NCBI GenBank assembly: GCA_002712335.1
Contig: PATI01000069.1
Span: 1 to 64,000 of the forward strand
Origin: Rhodospirillaceae bacterium
Lineage (GTDB): Bacteria > Pseudomonadota > Alphaproteobacteria > MPNO01 > UBA2964
Direction of reading: 5' to 3'
DNA: 64,000 bases
Positions 26,291 through 35,278 of this stretch are shown here, piece by piece. A model generated the notes under the pieces. The model had not been told where the DNA came from and did no database searches. It was given only the letters and a program-made list of their open reading frames with translations. Position numbers and translations under genes: made by a program. Positions within the stretch are counted from its first letter, which is position 1. Each line of letters begins with the position of its first letter.

Positions 26291-27355
26291 ATGAAAATTC
26301 TCATTTTACCTGGTGATGGAATTGGGCCGGAAATAGTATCAGTTGCGGAAGCGGCACTTCAGGCCTTGGATAAAAAATTTTCTCTTGGTCTCAGTTTAAA
26401 CCGACAAAATATAGGACTTTCCAGTCTTAAATCATCGGGCGTAACCATTACTGAGGAAGTAGCAAAAATGGCTAATAGTGCCGATGGCGTCGTTCTCGGA
26501 CCCGCTTCTACAGAGGACTATCCATCCGAAGCAGAGGGCGGCATCAATATTTCTTCCTGGTTCCGAAAAAATTTTGATCTGTACGCAAATATTCGACCTA
26601 GTAAAGTCCGTGAAGGTGTTTGCGGGCATGTTAAAAAAATGGATTTAATTATCGTTCGTGAAAATACAGAAGGGTTCTATGCCGACCGCAATATGGTGGT
26701 TGGTACCGGAGAATTCATGCCCACGCCTGATTTAGCTCTCGCGGTGGGAAAGGCGACAAAGGAAGGCTGCAGACGAATAGCGGTTACCGCGTTTGAATTA
26801 GCGCAAAGGCGTAGTAAACGTCTAACCGCCGTTCATAAGGCAAATGTTTTACGCCATTATAGTGGCTTGTTTCTTGAGCAAGTTGAGGCCGTTTCAAAAG
26901 ATTTTCGTGATGTACAGTTTGATAAAGTAATTGTTGATGCTATGGCAGCGCTTCTTGTACGAACTCCTGAAAGATTTGATGTGGTAGTTACAACAAATAT
27001 GTTTGGTGACATTTTATCTGACGAGGCTGCAGAATTAGCCGGTGGACTTGGACTTGCGGCATCTATCAATGTTGGGGTTGATCATGCAATAGCACAGGCT
27101 GCACATGGTTCTGCACCCGATATTGCGGGTAAGAATTATGCAAATCCGGCTGCTATAATTTATTCCACTGCGATGTTGTTTGAGCACCTTGGATCTAAAT
27201 TTGGTAAAAAGAATTATTTAGCAGCGGCTCAATCACTGTCGGAAAAAACTGACGCTCTCTTAGCGGCGGAAACTACTCGCACCCCAGATCTTGGGGGACA
27301 TTGCACAACAAGTCTATTTGGGGCCAAGCTAGTTGAATTAATACTAAAAACCTAA
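26291..27355 (+). CDS. Isocitrate/isopropylmalate dehydrogenase-family protein
   Basis: NAD(P)-dependent beta-decarboxylating dehydrogenase of 354 aa. Signature segments: ILPGDGIGPEI at the N-terminus, IVRENTEGFYADRN for substrate binding, the catalytic Tyr position reading HYS (KANVLRHYSGLFLE), VTTNMFGDILSDEAAELAGGLGLA with metal-binding Asps, and HGSAPDIAGKNYANPAA for the cofactor. The ENTEG loop resembles isocitrate, homoisocitrate or tartrate dehydrogenases more than LeuB (which has RELTGG). leuC and leuD occur at 48.6-50.6 kb without leuB, so a leucine-pathway role is possible but not favoured. ATG 26291 is preceded by AGTGAAGA. Monocistronic by layout. Confidence 0.83.
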   Translation: MKILILPGDGIGPEIVSVAEAALQALDKKFSLGLSLNRQNIGLSSLKSSGVTITEEVAKMANSADGVVLGPASTEDYPSEAEGGINISSWFRKNFDLYANIRPSKVREGVCGHVKKMDLIIVRENTEGFYADRNMVVGTGEFMPTPDLALAVGKATKEGCRRIAVTAFELAQRRSKRLTAVHKANVLRHYSGLFLEQVEAVSKDFRDVQFDKVIVDAMAALLVRTPERFDVVVTTNMFGDILSDEAAELAGGLGLAASINVGVDHAIAQAAHGSAPDIAGKNYANPAAIIYSTAMLFEHLGSKFGKKNYLAAAQSLSEKTDALLAAETTRTPDLGGHCTTSLFGAKLVELILKT

Positions 27356-27359
27356 GATT

Positions 27360-27887
27360 TTAATGTTTGTGATGTTTTTTGGTTGTTGGCAGGCTGTGGT
27401 GGTGGGAATGATTACCCAGCGCACCTGCATGTAGAATGTTAACATTTACAAGAATTGTTCCTGCTTTTTCAAACCTTAGTTGAAGAGGAAAAGAATTACC
27501 ATTCTTGAGTTTTTTGATAAGACCTATAAGCATGATATGATGACCGCCAGGTTTCAGGTGTAGAAAACTTTTAGGTGGGATCGATATCGATTTTAGTTGC
27601 CGCATTCTTAAAATGCCATTTTCCGATTTATGAGTGTGTAACTGTACCTTTTTAGCAACAGAGGCGGAGGCGCCTAATAGATTTTCGCTATAATTTCCAT
27701 GGTTATATATTGTTAAATAAACAACTCCATTTTTGCTAACTGATGCACGAGACCATGGATCGTTTACTTTTATATGATGCGAGCCTTTATGGTGATCATG
27801 TTTGTGACCCTCTATTTTGTGGTGTTGCGCTAACAAATTACTCGCATTCAGTCCAAAGATTATAATAACTGCAAAAAGCCTAAGCAT
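27360..27887 (-). CDS. Periplasmic copper chaperone PCu(A)C (DUF461)
   Basis: Exported copper chaperone of 175 aa. A Sec signal peptide spans about residues 1-20 (LRLFAVIIIFGLNASNLLA|Q). The PCu(A)C copper motif H-X10-M-X21-H-X-M fits exactly: H84, M95, H117, M119. The mature N-terminus (HHKIEGHKHDHHKGSHH) and C-terminus (NHSHHHS...KKHHKH) are also His-rich and may bind extra metal. The start is ATG 27887; its ribosome site GGAG overlaps the last codons of the molybdenum hydroxylase gene 5 nt upstream, so the two are translationally coupled. The usual partners are cytochrome oxidase assembly genes, not a molybdenum hydroxylase. Confidence 0.88.
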   Translation of the reverse strand: MLRLFAVIIIFGLNASNLLAQHHKIEGHKHDHHKGSHHIKVNDPWSRASVSKNGVVYLTIYNHGNYSENLLGASASVAKKVQLHTHKSENGILRMRQLKSISIPPKSFLHLKPGGHHIMLIGLIKKLKNGNSFPLQLRFEKAGTILVNVNILHAGALGNHSHHHSLPTTKKHHKH

Positions 27888-27892
27888 AATTC

Positions 27893-30634
27893 TTACTCCA
27901 AATGTTGTAATTTGAGTTTTATTGCTTTTAGTAAACGGTCTGGCGTGCAAGGTGCTTTGTTTACTCTGACGCCTGTAGCTTGATAAATTCCTCCAAAAAT
28001 GGCCGGAGCCGTTGCACAAAGGGCCGGTTCTCCAATACCTTTCGCACCCCAAGGTCCCGTGGGTTCTGGATCTTCTATGATGAATGTTTTCATATCAGGA
28101 ATATCTCCAATTGTCGGTATTAAATAATCATGAAGGTTCTCTGTTTTGCCAGGAATAAATTCCTCCATGAGTGCAAGTCCTAGGCCCTGAGCTATGCCTC
28201 CATGGATTTGGCCTTCAACCTGTTGGGGGTTTAGGGATTTGCCGACATCGTGAGCGGCAGCAATACGGAGAACTTTAACAGTGCCGAGTTGAGTGTCGAC
28301 TGCAACATCAGCTATTTGGGCTGCAAAACCGTAGGTCCCATAGGGTTTCCCCTGCCCATAGCTATCTAGGGGTTCGGTAGGAGGATCAAATTGACCTTCT
28401 CCGCGAAAAACCTCTCCCTGAGAGTTTTGTTCTAAGGAGGACAATTCGATCACATGGGTACTAGTCTTTTCCTGAACGGTAATCTTACCACTATCAAATT
28501 TTATAGAAGCTTTCTTACCGACATTGGCCATCCGTAATATTTGCCCGCGAAGGTCTTCACCGGCGAGTTTAGCTGCGTTGCCAGAAACATAGGCCTGACG
28601 CGATGCTGAACTTTTTCCGGCGTCGGCTGTTAAATCGGTATCGCCTGTAATTAGTTTCAGTTGATTTAATGCAATACCAAGGCCGTCAGCGGCGGCTTGC
28701 ATCATAGTTGTGTTTGTCCCCTGTCCAATATCCTGAGCACCTGAGTAAAGAGTAACCGTCCCATCAACTTTAACGGCTATATGCATCGTGGAGGGATTTG
28801 CGATAGAAGTATTGCCGCAACCATACCACATACATCCAATGCCGACACCACGTCGGACAACGGGTTGTTTAGAGTTGTGGTCCTCCACTTCTAAACGCCA
28901 AGATCGCCAGTCTTTGCGGAGTGCTTCTAAGCACTGATCCAATCCCGCACTTTTGAGTTTTTGACCGGTTGATGTTTCTTGTCCTTTCCGAATGGCATTA
29001 AGATATCGAAATTCTAATGGGTCCATGAAAATTTTCTCGGCCATCATGTCCATAAGTGCATCATGTGCAATGGCTGCTTGTGGAACACCAAACCCTCTAA
29101 AAGCTCCTGCTGGTGTTTCATTAGAAAAAAAAGCTCGGGACTTGGTATTTATGTTTGGAACAAAGTAAGGGCCTGAGGCATGTATTGGCACACGATCCTT
29201 AACTGTTAAACCCCATGATATGTAGGCTCCGGTATTAAAATCACCATTGAATTCAAAGGCTTTTAGTTTTCCCTCTTTATCACAGCCATATCGCGCATTA
29301 ATTTTTGATGGGTGCCGTTTTGTTGTGGACGCCATTGATTCCAGACGGTTATAGGTGCATCTCACGGGTTGGTTGAGCTTCCAAGCGGCTATGGCCACAA
29401 GGGGTTGTACGGTCTGGTCAAGCTTGCCACCGAAGCCGCCACCGCAAGCGGTCGGGATAATTCTTACATCTTCAGGCGGAATTCCCAGTATGATTGCGAC
29501 TTCATCTCTATCCATGTATGGACTTTGGGTGGTCACTGTTACTTCCATCCGGTTACCAACGCGTTGGGCCCATCCGGCTTCAGGCTCAATATAAGCGTGT
29601 TCCACAAAACCCGTCTCAAAAGATCCCTCACAAATGACATCGCTCTCTCTGAAACCTGACTCAATATTCCCTTTTAGAACTTCGCCGTTCGCTAGAATAT
29701 TACCAGGGCGATCGTCGTGTATTTGTTGCGCATCGTCAGAAAGTGGGGCTTGGAAACCTTGTAAGGCCTCTTGCTCTTGCCACTTAATTGGTACGTCTTC
29801 ATCTTTTATTAACTCTATTGTTTCCAAATCACCGACAAGTGCCATGATTGCCTCACCGCGATACCGGACGAAGCCGGGTGCCAAGACCGGCTGGTCTTTC
29901 ACATCTGGATAAATTCCAAAGCCATTTAATCCGGGTACATCCGAGGCGGTTAAAATATCAACAAGTCCGGAGAATTTATTTTTAAATGAGGAGAGATCAC
30001 CAAATGAAAAGGTTGCATTCCAGTATGGCGATCTGATGACGCGCAACCATAAGGCATCCATGGGCGCCTGATCTGCCCCATACAATTCTGAACCGTTAAC
30101 TTTTTCTTTACCATCGAGTTTAACGACCCTGGCCCCGACGGCTTCACCAGCCTCGGGATGGGTTATGGTCATTGAAGAGGAAGCATTTACTTGCAAAATA
30201 GCGTCTATGATCTTTTTATATCCTGTGCAGCGGCAAAGGACACCGCCGAGGGCATCACAGATTTGTTGTTCGGTTGGAGAACTGTATTTCTTTAAAAGTT
30301 CGGTGGCTGCCATCAGCATTGCTGGAGTACAAATCCCACATTGAGCGGCCCCATGACGGTGAAAGGCCTTTTGCAGGGCGTTAAGGTCACCATCGTTAGA
30401 TAGACCCTCTATAGTAAGGACATTGCGGCCATCTGCTTGGGCCAAAGGCACGAGGCAGGAGCAGACCTGTTTACCATCAAGGATCACGGTACACGCTCCA
30501 CAGTCTCCTGCGTCGCACCCTACTTTTGTCCCAGTCATATTTAGGTCGTTGCGTAAAACGTCTGCCAATCGTTTGACGGGCAGTGCTTCAACTACCTTTT
30601 CCTTACCATTAACGTTTAATTTAAATTTCGGCAT
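27893..30634 (-). CDS. Xanthine dehydrogenase-family molybdenum hydroxylase, fused [2Fe-2S] and Mo-cofactor subunits
   Basis: Hydroxylates an aromatic heterocycle, aldehyde or CoA ester with water as oxygen source. Residues 1-152 form the small iron-sulfur subunit: plant-type cluster C40, C45, C48, C60 and second cluster C99, C102, C134, C136. From about 157 the molybdopterin subunit starts (GARVVKLDGKEKVNG), with GGGFGGKLD, AFRGFGVPQ, the SGAQDIGQG loop and the catalytic Glu in GAKGIGEPA near the C-terminus. The 913-aa fusion is intact in one frame. The FAD subunit gene lies just upstream (1-nt gap) and PCu(A)C downstream. Substrate is unknown; 4-hydroxybenzoyl-CoA reductase and nicotinate-type enzymes are related. 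Confidence 0.9.
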   Translation of the reverse strand: MPKFKLNVNGKEKVVEALPVKRLADVLRNDLNMTGTKVGCDAGDCGACTVILDGKQVCSCLVPLAQADGRNVLTIEGLSNDGDLNALQKAFHRHGAAQCGICTPAMLMAATELLKKYSSPTEQQICDALGGVLCRCTGYKKIIDAILQVNASSSMTITHPEAGEAVGARVVKLDGKEKVNGSELYGADQAPMDALWLRVIRSPYWNATFSFGDLSSFKNKFSGLVDILTASDVPGLNGFGIYPDVKDQPVLAPGFVRYRGEAIMALVGDLETIELIKDEDVPIKWQEQEALQGFQAPLSDDAQQIHDDRPGNILANGEVLKGNIESGFRESDVICEGSFETGFVEHAYIEPEAGWAQRVGNRMEVTVTTQSPYMDRDEVAIILGIPPEDVRIIPTACGGGFGGKLDQTVQPLVAIAAWKLNQPVRCTYNRLESMASTTKRHPSKINARYGCDKEGKLKAFEFNGDFNTGAYISWGLTVKDRVPIHASGPYFVPNINTKSRAFFSNETPAGAFRGFGVPQAAIAHDALMDMMAEKIFMDPLEFRYLNAIRKGQETSTGQKLKSAGLDQCLEALRKDWRSWRLEVEDHNSKQPVVRRGVGIGCMWYGCGNTSIANPSTMHIAVKVDGTVTLYSGAQDIGQGTNTTMMQAAADGLGIALNQLKLITGDTDLTADAGKSSASRQAYVSGNAAKLAGEDLRGQILRMANVGKKASIKFDSGKITVQEKTSTHVIELSSLEQNSQGEVFRGEGQFDPPTEPLDSYGQGKPYGTYGFAAQIADVAVDTQLGTVKVLRIAAAHDVGKSLNPQQVEGQIHGGIAQGLGLALMEEFIPGKTENLHDYLIPTIGDIPDMKTFIIEDPEPTGPWGAKGIGEPALCATAPAIFGGIYQATGVRVNKAPCTPDRLLKAIKLKLQHLE

Positions 30635-30635
30635 T

Positions 30636-31469
30636 TTAGGAAACTAATTGTTCTAAAGCTCGACGGATAAGTATGAGTGCGACATCTTTTCGGTATTCAG
30701 CAGTGCCACGAACATCGTCGATGGGTGACAATTGATTTAAGTGTTGGGCTGTTATTTGTTTGGAAATGCCGGGTAAAATGAGTTGTCCCAACAAAGTTCT
30801 TTCAAGTAAGTGCAGACGTTTGGCAACAGCTGAACATGATCCGACAGCAATACGTGCGCTGGCAATGGTTCCATTGTGTTTTTCGATAATCACAGAAACC
30901 ATTGCAATAGAAATAACTAGATACTTTCTTGAGCCAAGCTTGAGAAAAGTCGCATCAGCGGGATATTTTAGCTTTGGAATACGAAGGCCGGTTACTATTT
31001 CATCGATAGCACGGCGGGTTTTTCGATTGCCCATAAGGAATTTTGCAAGCGGCATCGAGTGCTTACCACGCAAAGATTTGAGCTCTACTTCAGCGTTTAA
31101 GCACAGAAGAGGAGGTATTCCATCAGCAGCAGGTGAGGCATTACAAATATTACCGGTTATAGTCCCGATATTTTGTATCTGTTTTCCACCCACCTCCATT
31201 GCACTAAGTTTTAATCCATCAAAATAAGAGGGAAGGTCTTTCTCAATTAAATCAGACCATCGTGTAAGGGCTCCAATGCGAAAATAATCTTCTTTTTCAG
31301 AAATTCCCCTTAGCCCCTGAATATGACTGATGTCCAGAATGTCGTCATCGAGCGGCCTTCCAACACGAGAAGGATAGTAGTCGGTCCCACCGGCTAAAAC
31401 CAACAGTGAATTTTCAGCAAGAGCATTTAATGCTTCCTGAACGGTCGTGGGTTTTATGTACAAATTCAT
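30636..31469 (-). CDS. Molybdenum hydroxylase FAD-binding (medium) subunit
   Basis: FAD-carrying subunit (CoxM/XdhB type, 277 aa) that passes electrons from the iron-sulfur clusters to the acceptor. FAD contacts are visible in LVLAGGTDYYPSR (about 20-32) and TITGNICNASPAADG (about 104-118), followed by a CO-dehydrogenase-flavoprotein C-terminal domain (SARIAVGSCSAVAKR). Start ATG 31469 with AGGTAATT upstream. It is the promoter-proximal gene of the three-gene reverse operon FAD subunit - fused FeS/Mo subunit - PCu(A)C. The intergenic region before it contains a long inverted repeat (31531-31565). Confidence 0.9.
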   Translation of the reverse strand: MNLYIKPTTVQEALNALAENSLLVLAGGTDYYPSRVGRPLDDDILDISHIQGLRGISEKEDYFRIGALTRWSDLIEKDLPSYFDGLKLSAMEVGGKQIQNIGTITGNICNASPAADGIPPLLCLNAEVELKSLRGKHSMPLAKFLMGNRKTRRAIDEIVTGLRIPKLKYPADATFLKLGSRKYLVISIAMVSVIIEKHNGTIASARIAVGSCSAVAKRLHLLERTLLGQLILPGISKQITAQHLNQLSPIDDVRGTAEYRKDVALILIRRALEQLVS

Positions 31470-31530
31470 AATTACCTATAATCTATCTCTTTAAACATAA
31501 AAAAAACCCTCAAAGGTGATATTTTGTATA

Positions 31531-31565
31531 GAGGTTTGACACTTGTCAGGGAATGGTCAAACCTC
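31531..31565. promoter_or_regulatory. Nested inverted repeat, candidate operator of divergent units
   Basis: Outer arms GAGGTTTGAC (31531-31540) and GTCAAACCTC (31556-31565) are perfect complements over 10 bp with a 15-nt spacer; an inner dyad TGACA-CT-TGTCA (31537-31548) overlaps the left arm. It lies between the molybdenum hydroxylase operon and the MR/MLE gene, suiting a regulator that controls both. Confidence 0.5.
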
Positions 31566-31593
31566 AGGAATATCAAATGAATAGGATATTGAG

Positions 31594-32760
31594 ATGCCTG
31601 CTATTAAAGAAATTGAAGTAGTCCATGTATCTTTGCCCACTAGGCGTGAGCATAAGTGGACGGGCCTCACCGAGCCGATAGGTGGTTATATTTTGGTGCG
31701 GTTGACAGGTGATAATGGAATTGTCGGTTGGGGCGAGGCTCCAGCATTGAAGGACTGGGGCGGAGATTACGGGCGATATTTCGGAGAGTCCCCGGGGACA
31801 ACTAAATTTATAGTAGAGAATTATCTAGCTCCAACCGTAGTTGGATGCGAAGTTGGTAATATTGCGGATCTGCACCAAAGAATGGATACAATTGTAAAAG
31901 GTTATCCCTATGCCAAAGCTGCAGTAGATATAGCAGCTTACGATTTAGCTGGTCGAACCTTAGAAACACCGGTTTGGAAGCTGCTTGGTGGTAGAGTTCG
32001 TGACAGGATCCCAGTAACGCACTCAATAGGACTTCTTGATATAGAGGAGGCTGTTGAAGAGTGTAAGCAGGTTGTTGATGAAGGGATAAAGACTATCAAA
32101 ATAAAGGTTGGAGTTGACTCAAACAGAGACGTCGAAATCGTCGAGCGTGTAAGGATGGCAGTCGGTGACAATATTGATTTATGTGTTGATGCCAACTGTG
32201 GTTATGCAACACCCCGTGATGCCGTTAGGGTTATTAGAAAAATGGAACCATTTGGTCTAAAATATGCGGAACAGCCTGTTGAAGGAATTGATAGGATAAG
32301 CGAAGTAACCCGCGTTCTAGAGACGCCGGTAATGGCTGATGAAAGTGCCTGGTTTCCAAGAGACGTACTGGAAATATTCGAGAAAAAGGCGGCTGATATT
32401 GTCTCGATTTATACCACCAAGCCAGGTGGTTTATATGGGGCGATGGAAGTGGCTTCTGTGGCGAGTGCGGCAAAGTTTTTATGTAACGTAAACGGGTCAG
32501 TTGAGACGGGAGTTGGTAATTTAGCAAATATTCATCTCGCTGCAGCAGCAAGTCCCGTGAAATTATCTTGCGTTGTGCCTGTCTCGATGCCAGCGGAATC
32601 ACAAAATGGTAACGTAGGTGGTATCTATTACATTGATGACTTGATCAAGGATCCCTTTAAGTTAGTCGAGGGTTGTATAGAAGTGCCCGAGGGCAAAGGT
32701 TTTGGTATTGAGGTAGATGAGAACAAAATAGAAAGATATCGTGATACCAGCTTGCGATAG
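31594..32760 (+). CDS. Mandelate racemase/muconate lactonizing enzyme-family protein
   Basis: Enolase-superfamily enzyme (388 aa) that abstracts a proton alpha to a carboxylate. N-terminal capping domain with WTGLTEPIGGYILVRL; barrel motifs K-x-K in IKIKVGVDSN, and the three metal ligands Asp (LCVDANCGY), Glu (YAEQPVEG) and Asp (VMADESAW); a Lys in YTTKPGGLYGA could be the second base. The MLE-type KxK/Lys pair makes cycloisomerase, racemase or dehydratase chemistry possible; substrate not identifiable. It is divergent from the molybdenum hydroxylase operon and followed after 64 nt by an MBL hydrolase, so the three may form one pathway. Confidence 0.85.
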   Translation: MPAIKEIEVVHVSLPTRREHKWTGLTEPIGGYILVRLTGDNGIVGWGEAPALKDWGGDYGRYFGESPGTTKFIVENYLAPTVVGCEVGNIADLHQRMDTIVKGYPYAKAAVDIAAYDLAGRTLETPVWKLLGGRVRDRIPVTHSIGLLDIEEAVEECKQVVDEGIKTIKIKVGVDSNRDVEIVERVRMAVGDNIDLCVDANCGYATPRDAVRVIRKMEPFGLKYAEQPVEGIDRISEVTRVLETPVMADESAWFPRDVLEIFEKKAADIVSIYTTKPGGLYGAMEVASVASAAKFLCNVNGSVETGVGNLANIHLAAAASPVKLSCVVPVSMPAESQNGNVGGIYYIDDLIKDPFKLVEGCIEVPEGKGFGIEVDENKIERYRDTSLR

Positions 32761-32824
32761 TGCGAAGCTGTTTAGAAAAATACAGGGTAATATTGGCTCA
32801 GAAACTCAAGGGATTGTCAAATTT

Positions 32825-33697
32825 ATGAAACCGTTAACTCTTGGTGAAGTAACCGTAAATAGTATTGTCGAACGCGAAGGTCCTTGGCGTGCTCCGGAGC
32901 TTATGTATCCAACCTGCGATAAAGAAATAGCTATTTCTCATTTGAAAAAAATGGAGCCATTTGTTTACGATGCTGATCACAACATGTTGGTCATAACCTA
33001 CCAGACCTTTATACTAAAGACCCCCTATCACACGATATTGATCGATACGTGTCTTGGTAAGGATAAGGGTTATGGTCCTCCACACGATTTTCCGAAACAG
33101 CCTTGGCTTGATGGGTTCAAAAGAAATGGATTACGGTTCACAGACATAGATTACGTTTTTTGTACGCACCTTCACATAGATCATTGTGGTTGGAATACGC
33201 GTCTTATCGATGGTCGCTGGGTGCCTACTTTTCCAAACGCGAAATATATATTTAGTAAACGGGAATATGAAACGTGGGAGGCGGAAACAAAAAAAGGGTC
33301 CAAACCTCCCGGCAATGTGTGGCTCCAAAATTGTCAACCCATCGTGGAAGCCGGACAGGCAATACTGGTAGAAGATGATTTTCAACTTGATGACATAGTT
33401 TGGATTACCTCAACCCCGGGCCATTCTCCGGGGCATGTTTGTATTAACCTAAAATCTGGTCATCAGCGTGCAATATTTTCTGGAGATGTTATGCATCACG
33501 CCTTACAATGTGTCGAACCGGATTGGTCGTCATGTTTTTGCTGGGATGCTCACCAATCTGCCTTGACTAGACGAAAGTTGCTAGCAACTGTTACCGATAC
33601 AGACACTCTAGTTATGCCCGCACATTTCCCTGGCCCTACTGCGGGTCGGATCATTAGTAAAGGCGACGCCTATCAATTCAAATTTTTAAAAGAATAG
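32825..33697 (+). CDS. MBL-fold metallo-hydrolase
   Basis: Metallo-beta-lactamase-fold hydrolase, 290 aa. Zinc-site residues in order: H-x-H-x-D-H in CTHLHIDHCGWN, His in GHSPGHVCI, Asp in FSGDVMHHA, and His in MPAHFPGPT. The LH(I/V)DHCGWN form resembles lactonase-like members. The start is set at ATG 32825 (MKPLTLGEVTV); the longer frame begins inside the MR/MLE gene. Being directly downstream of that enzyme, it could hydrolyse a lactone or thioester made in the same pathway; this is inference. It converges on the SDR gene ending at 33715. Confidence 0.85.
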   Translation: MKPLTLGEVTVNSIVEREGPWRAPELMYPTCDKEIAISHLKKMEPFVYDADHNMLVITYQTFILKTPYHTILIDTCLGKDKGYGPPHDFPKQPWLDGFKRNGLRFTDIDYVFCTHLHIDHCGWNTRLIDGRWVPTFPNAKYIFSKREYETWEAETKKGSKPPGNVWLQNCQPIVEAGQAILVEDDFQLDDIVWITSTPGHSPGHVCINLKSGHQRAIFSGDVMHHALQCVEPDWSSCFCWDAHQSALTRRKLLATVTDTDTLVMPAHFPGPTAGRIISKGDAYQFKFLKE

Positions 33698-33714
33698 GAA
33701 AATGGAGAAGCCCT

Positions 33715-34473
33715 TTAAATAGCATTATAGGCACCGTCAACAAAGCAATCATTACCAGACATATAGCTTGATTCGTCGCTCGCCAGAAATACTGCAGTTT
33801 TAGCAATTTCCTCCGGTTGTCCCAACCTTGCGGCAGGTAAATGGGGCCTATGTCTTTCCACTACGTCCCCCATGTTTTTATTTGCGACCAGCAGTCTTGG
33901 TGTTTCAACAGGCCCAGGCAAAATAGAATTTGCACGTATATTATTTTTCGCATAATCCACGGCCACAGACTTTGATAGCATCCTCACGGCACCCTTTGAT
34001 GAACAATAGGCTGGCCGGTTCCTTGCTGCGCGTGCCCCGTATATAGAAGAAATGTTGATAAAAGAGCCTCCACCGGCATCCAGCATAGGAGGGATCGAAA
34101 ATTTGGTGACTATGAACATACCGGTGATGTTGACATCAAAGGTTTTACGCCAAAGGTTTAAATCCAACTGGTGCAGCGGAAGTAAGGGGTCTGCAAAGGC
34201 CGCTGCGTTAAATACAACGTTTAGTTTAAGGAATGTCTCTACTGTTTTATCAATAGCTGCTTTTACAGCTGATTCATCGGTTACATCGCAAACAATGGGA
34301 ATGGCTTGTCCACCGGCAGCTACTATATCGGCGGCAGTTTTACTGACACTTTCTCGATTGATGTCAACGCAGGCAACCGCGGCACCCTCTTTACCAAACA
34401 ACCTTGCTGTAGAGCCCGCGATAGCTCCGCCAGCGGCAGTCACAAATGCTACTTTACCTTTTAAACGTAACAT
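33715..34473 (-). CDS. SDR-family oxidoreductase, tandem paralogue 3 of 3
   Basis: Short-chain dehydrogenase of 252 aa, promoter-distal member of a tandem of three paralogues. Cofactor region KVAFVTAAGGAIAGSTARLF differs from the usual TGxxxGxG: the three key Gly are Ala (T-A-A-G-G-A-I-A). DVTDE and NAA are kept, and the catalytic Ser (INISSIYGA) and Y-x-x-x-K (AYCSSKGAV) are intact; C-terminal FLASDESSYMSGNDCFVDGAY is normal. ATG 34473 has AGGAGAC upstream (revealed on the reverse strand). Substrate unknown; likely the same kind of alcohol/ketone as its neighbours. Confidence 0.88.
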   Translation of the reverse strand: MLRLKGKVAFVTAAGGAIAGSTARLFGKEGAAVACVDINRESVSKTAADIVAAGGQAIPIVCDVTDESAVKAAIDKTVETFLKLNVVFNAAAFADPLLPLHQLDLNLWRKTFDVNITGMFIVTKFSIPPMLDAGGGSFINISSIYGARAARNRPAYCSSKGAVRMLSKSVAVDYAKNNIRANSILPGPVETPRLLVANKNMGDVVERHRPHLPAARLGQPEEIAKTAVFLASDESSYMSGNDCFVDGAYNAI

Positions 34474-34488
34474 GAAGACGTCTCCTGT

Positions 34489-35247
34489 TTAAAAAGCTGT
34501 ATAGGCGGCATCGACAACCATATCAGCACCGGAGGTAAAACTCGAATCATCACTCGCTAAAAATAAAGCGGTTTGCGCTATTTCTTCTGGCTTTCCGAGA
34601 CGTTTCTGATGTAAGCGCGTTCCGTGCCGTTCCACAACTGCTTCAATAGATGGGTTTCTGGCCAGCAGACGCGGGGTTTCGATAGGTCCAGGCATTATCG
34701 AGTTGGCTCTAATATTATCAACCGCATAGTCGACGGCGATAGACTTAGATAGCATACGAACGCCACCCTTGGCAGCACAATATGCGGGACGTTCTTTAGC
34801 ACTTACGACGCCGTATATTGAGGAAACATTTATAATTGATCCACCTTTTGCAGCCTGCATTTTTGGAATCACGTGTCTTGCAACAATAAACATGCCCGTA
34901 AGATTTACATCAATAACGGATTTCCACATTTCCAGCGGCATCTCGGCTAGTCGGTGCCGTTTCTCAGAATAAGCGGCTGCATTAAAGCACACATTTAGCT
35001 TGCCGAATTCGGTAACACACTTTTCTACAGCATTTTTGACTGCGTCATCATTTGTCACATCACAGGTTAAGGCTAGAGCCTTTCCACCGCCCGCTTTTAT
35101 ATCTTTAGCCGTTTGGTTTACATTTTTTTCAACAATATCCACACAACATACAGCGGCCCCCTCAGCACCAAAAAGGCGAGCCGTGGCCCCTGCAATTGCG
35201 CCGCCAGATGCAGTAACGAATGCAACCCTTCCATCAAGCCTTCCCAT
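34489..35247 (-). CDS. SDR-family oxidoreductase, tandem paralogue 2 of 3
   Basis: Middle member of the tandem SDR set, 252 aa. The cofactor loop reads VTASGGAIAGATARLF, again with Ala for Gly at the second, sixth and eighth positions of TGxxxGxG. Catalytic Ser in IINVSSIYGV and Tyr/Lys in AYCAAKGGV are present; C-terminus DDSSFTSGADMVVDAAY. The start is ATG 35247 (MGRLDGRVAF), backed by a strong GGAGGT a few nt upstream; the longer frame to 35298 overlaps the preceding gene and lacks a site. Spacing to its neighbours is 15 and 31 nt, consistent with one transcript. Confidence 0.88.
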   Translation of the reverse strand: MGRLDGRVAFVTASGGAIAGATARLFGAEGAAVCCVDIVEKNVNQTAKDIKAGGGKALALTCDVTNDDAVKNAVEKCVTEFGKLNVCFNAAAYSEKRHRLAEMPLEMWKSVIDVNLTGMFIVARHVIPKMQAAKGGSIINVSSIYGVVSAKERPAYCAAKGGVRMLSKSIAVDYAVDNIRANSIMPGPIETPRLLARNPSIEAVVERHGTRLHQKRLGKPEEIAQTALFLASDDSSFTSGADMVVDAAYTAF

Positions 35248-35278
35248 TAAAACCTCCGTTATTAATTTGTTGATAAAA

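Noticed and set aside
30760..31227. 155-codon open frame antisense to the FAD subunit gene
   Set aside because: Shadow of a strongly supported gene; no ribosome site or recognisable protein.
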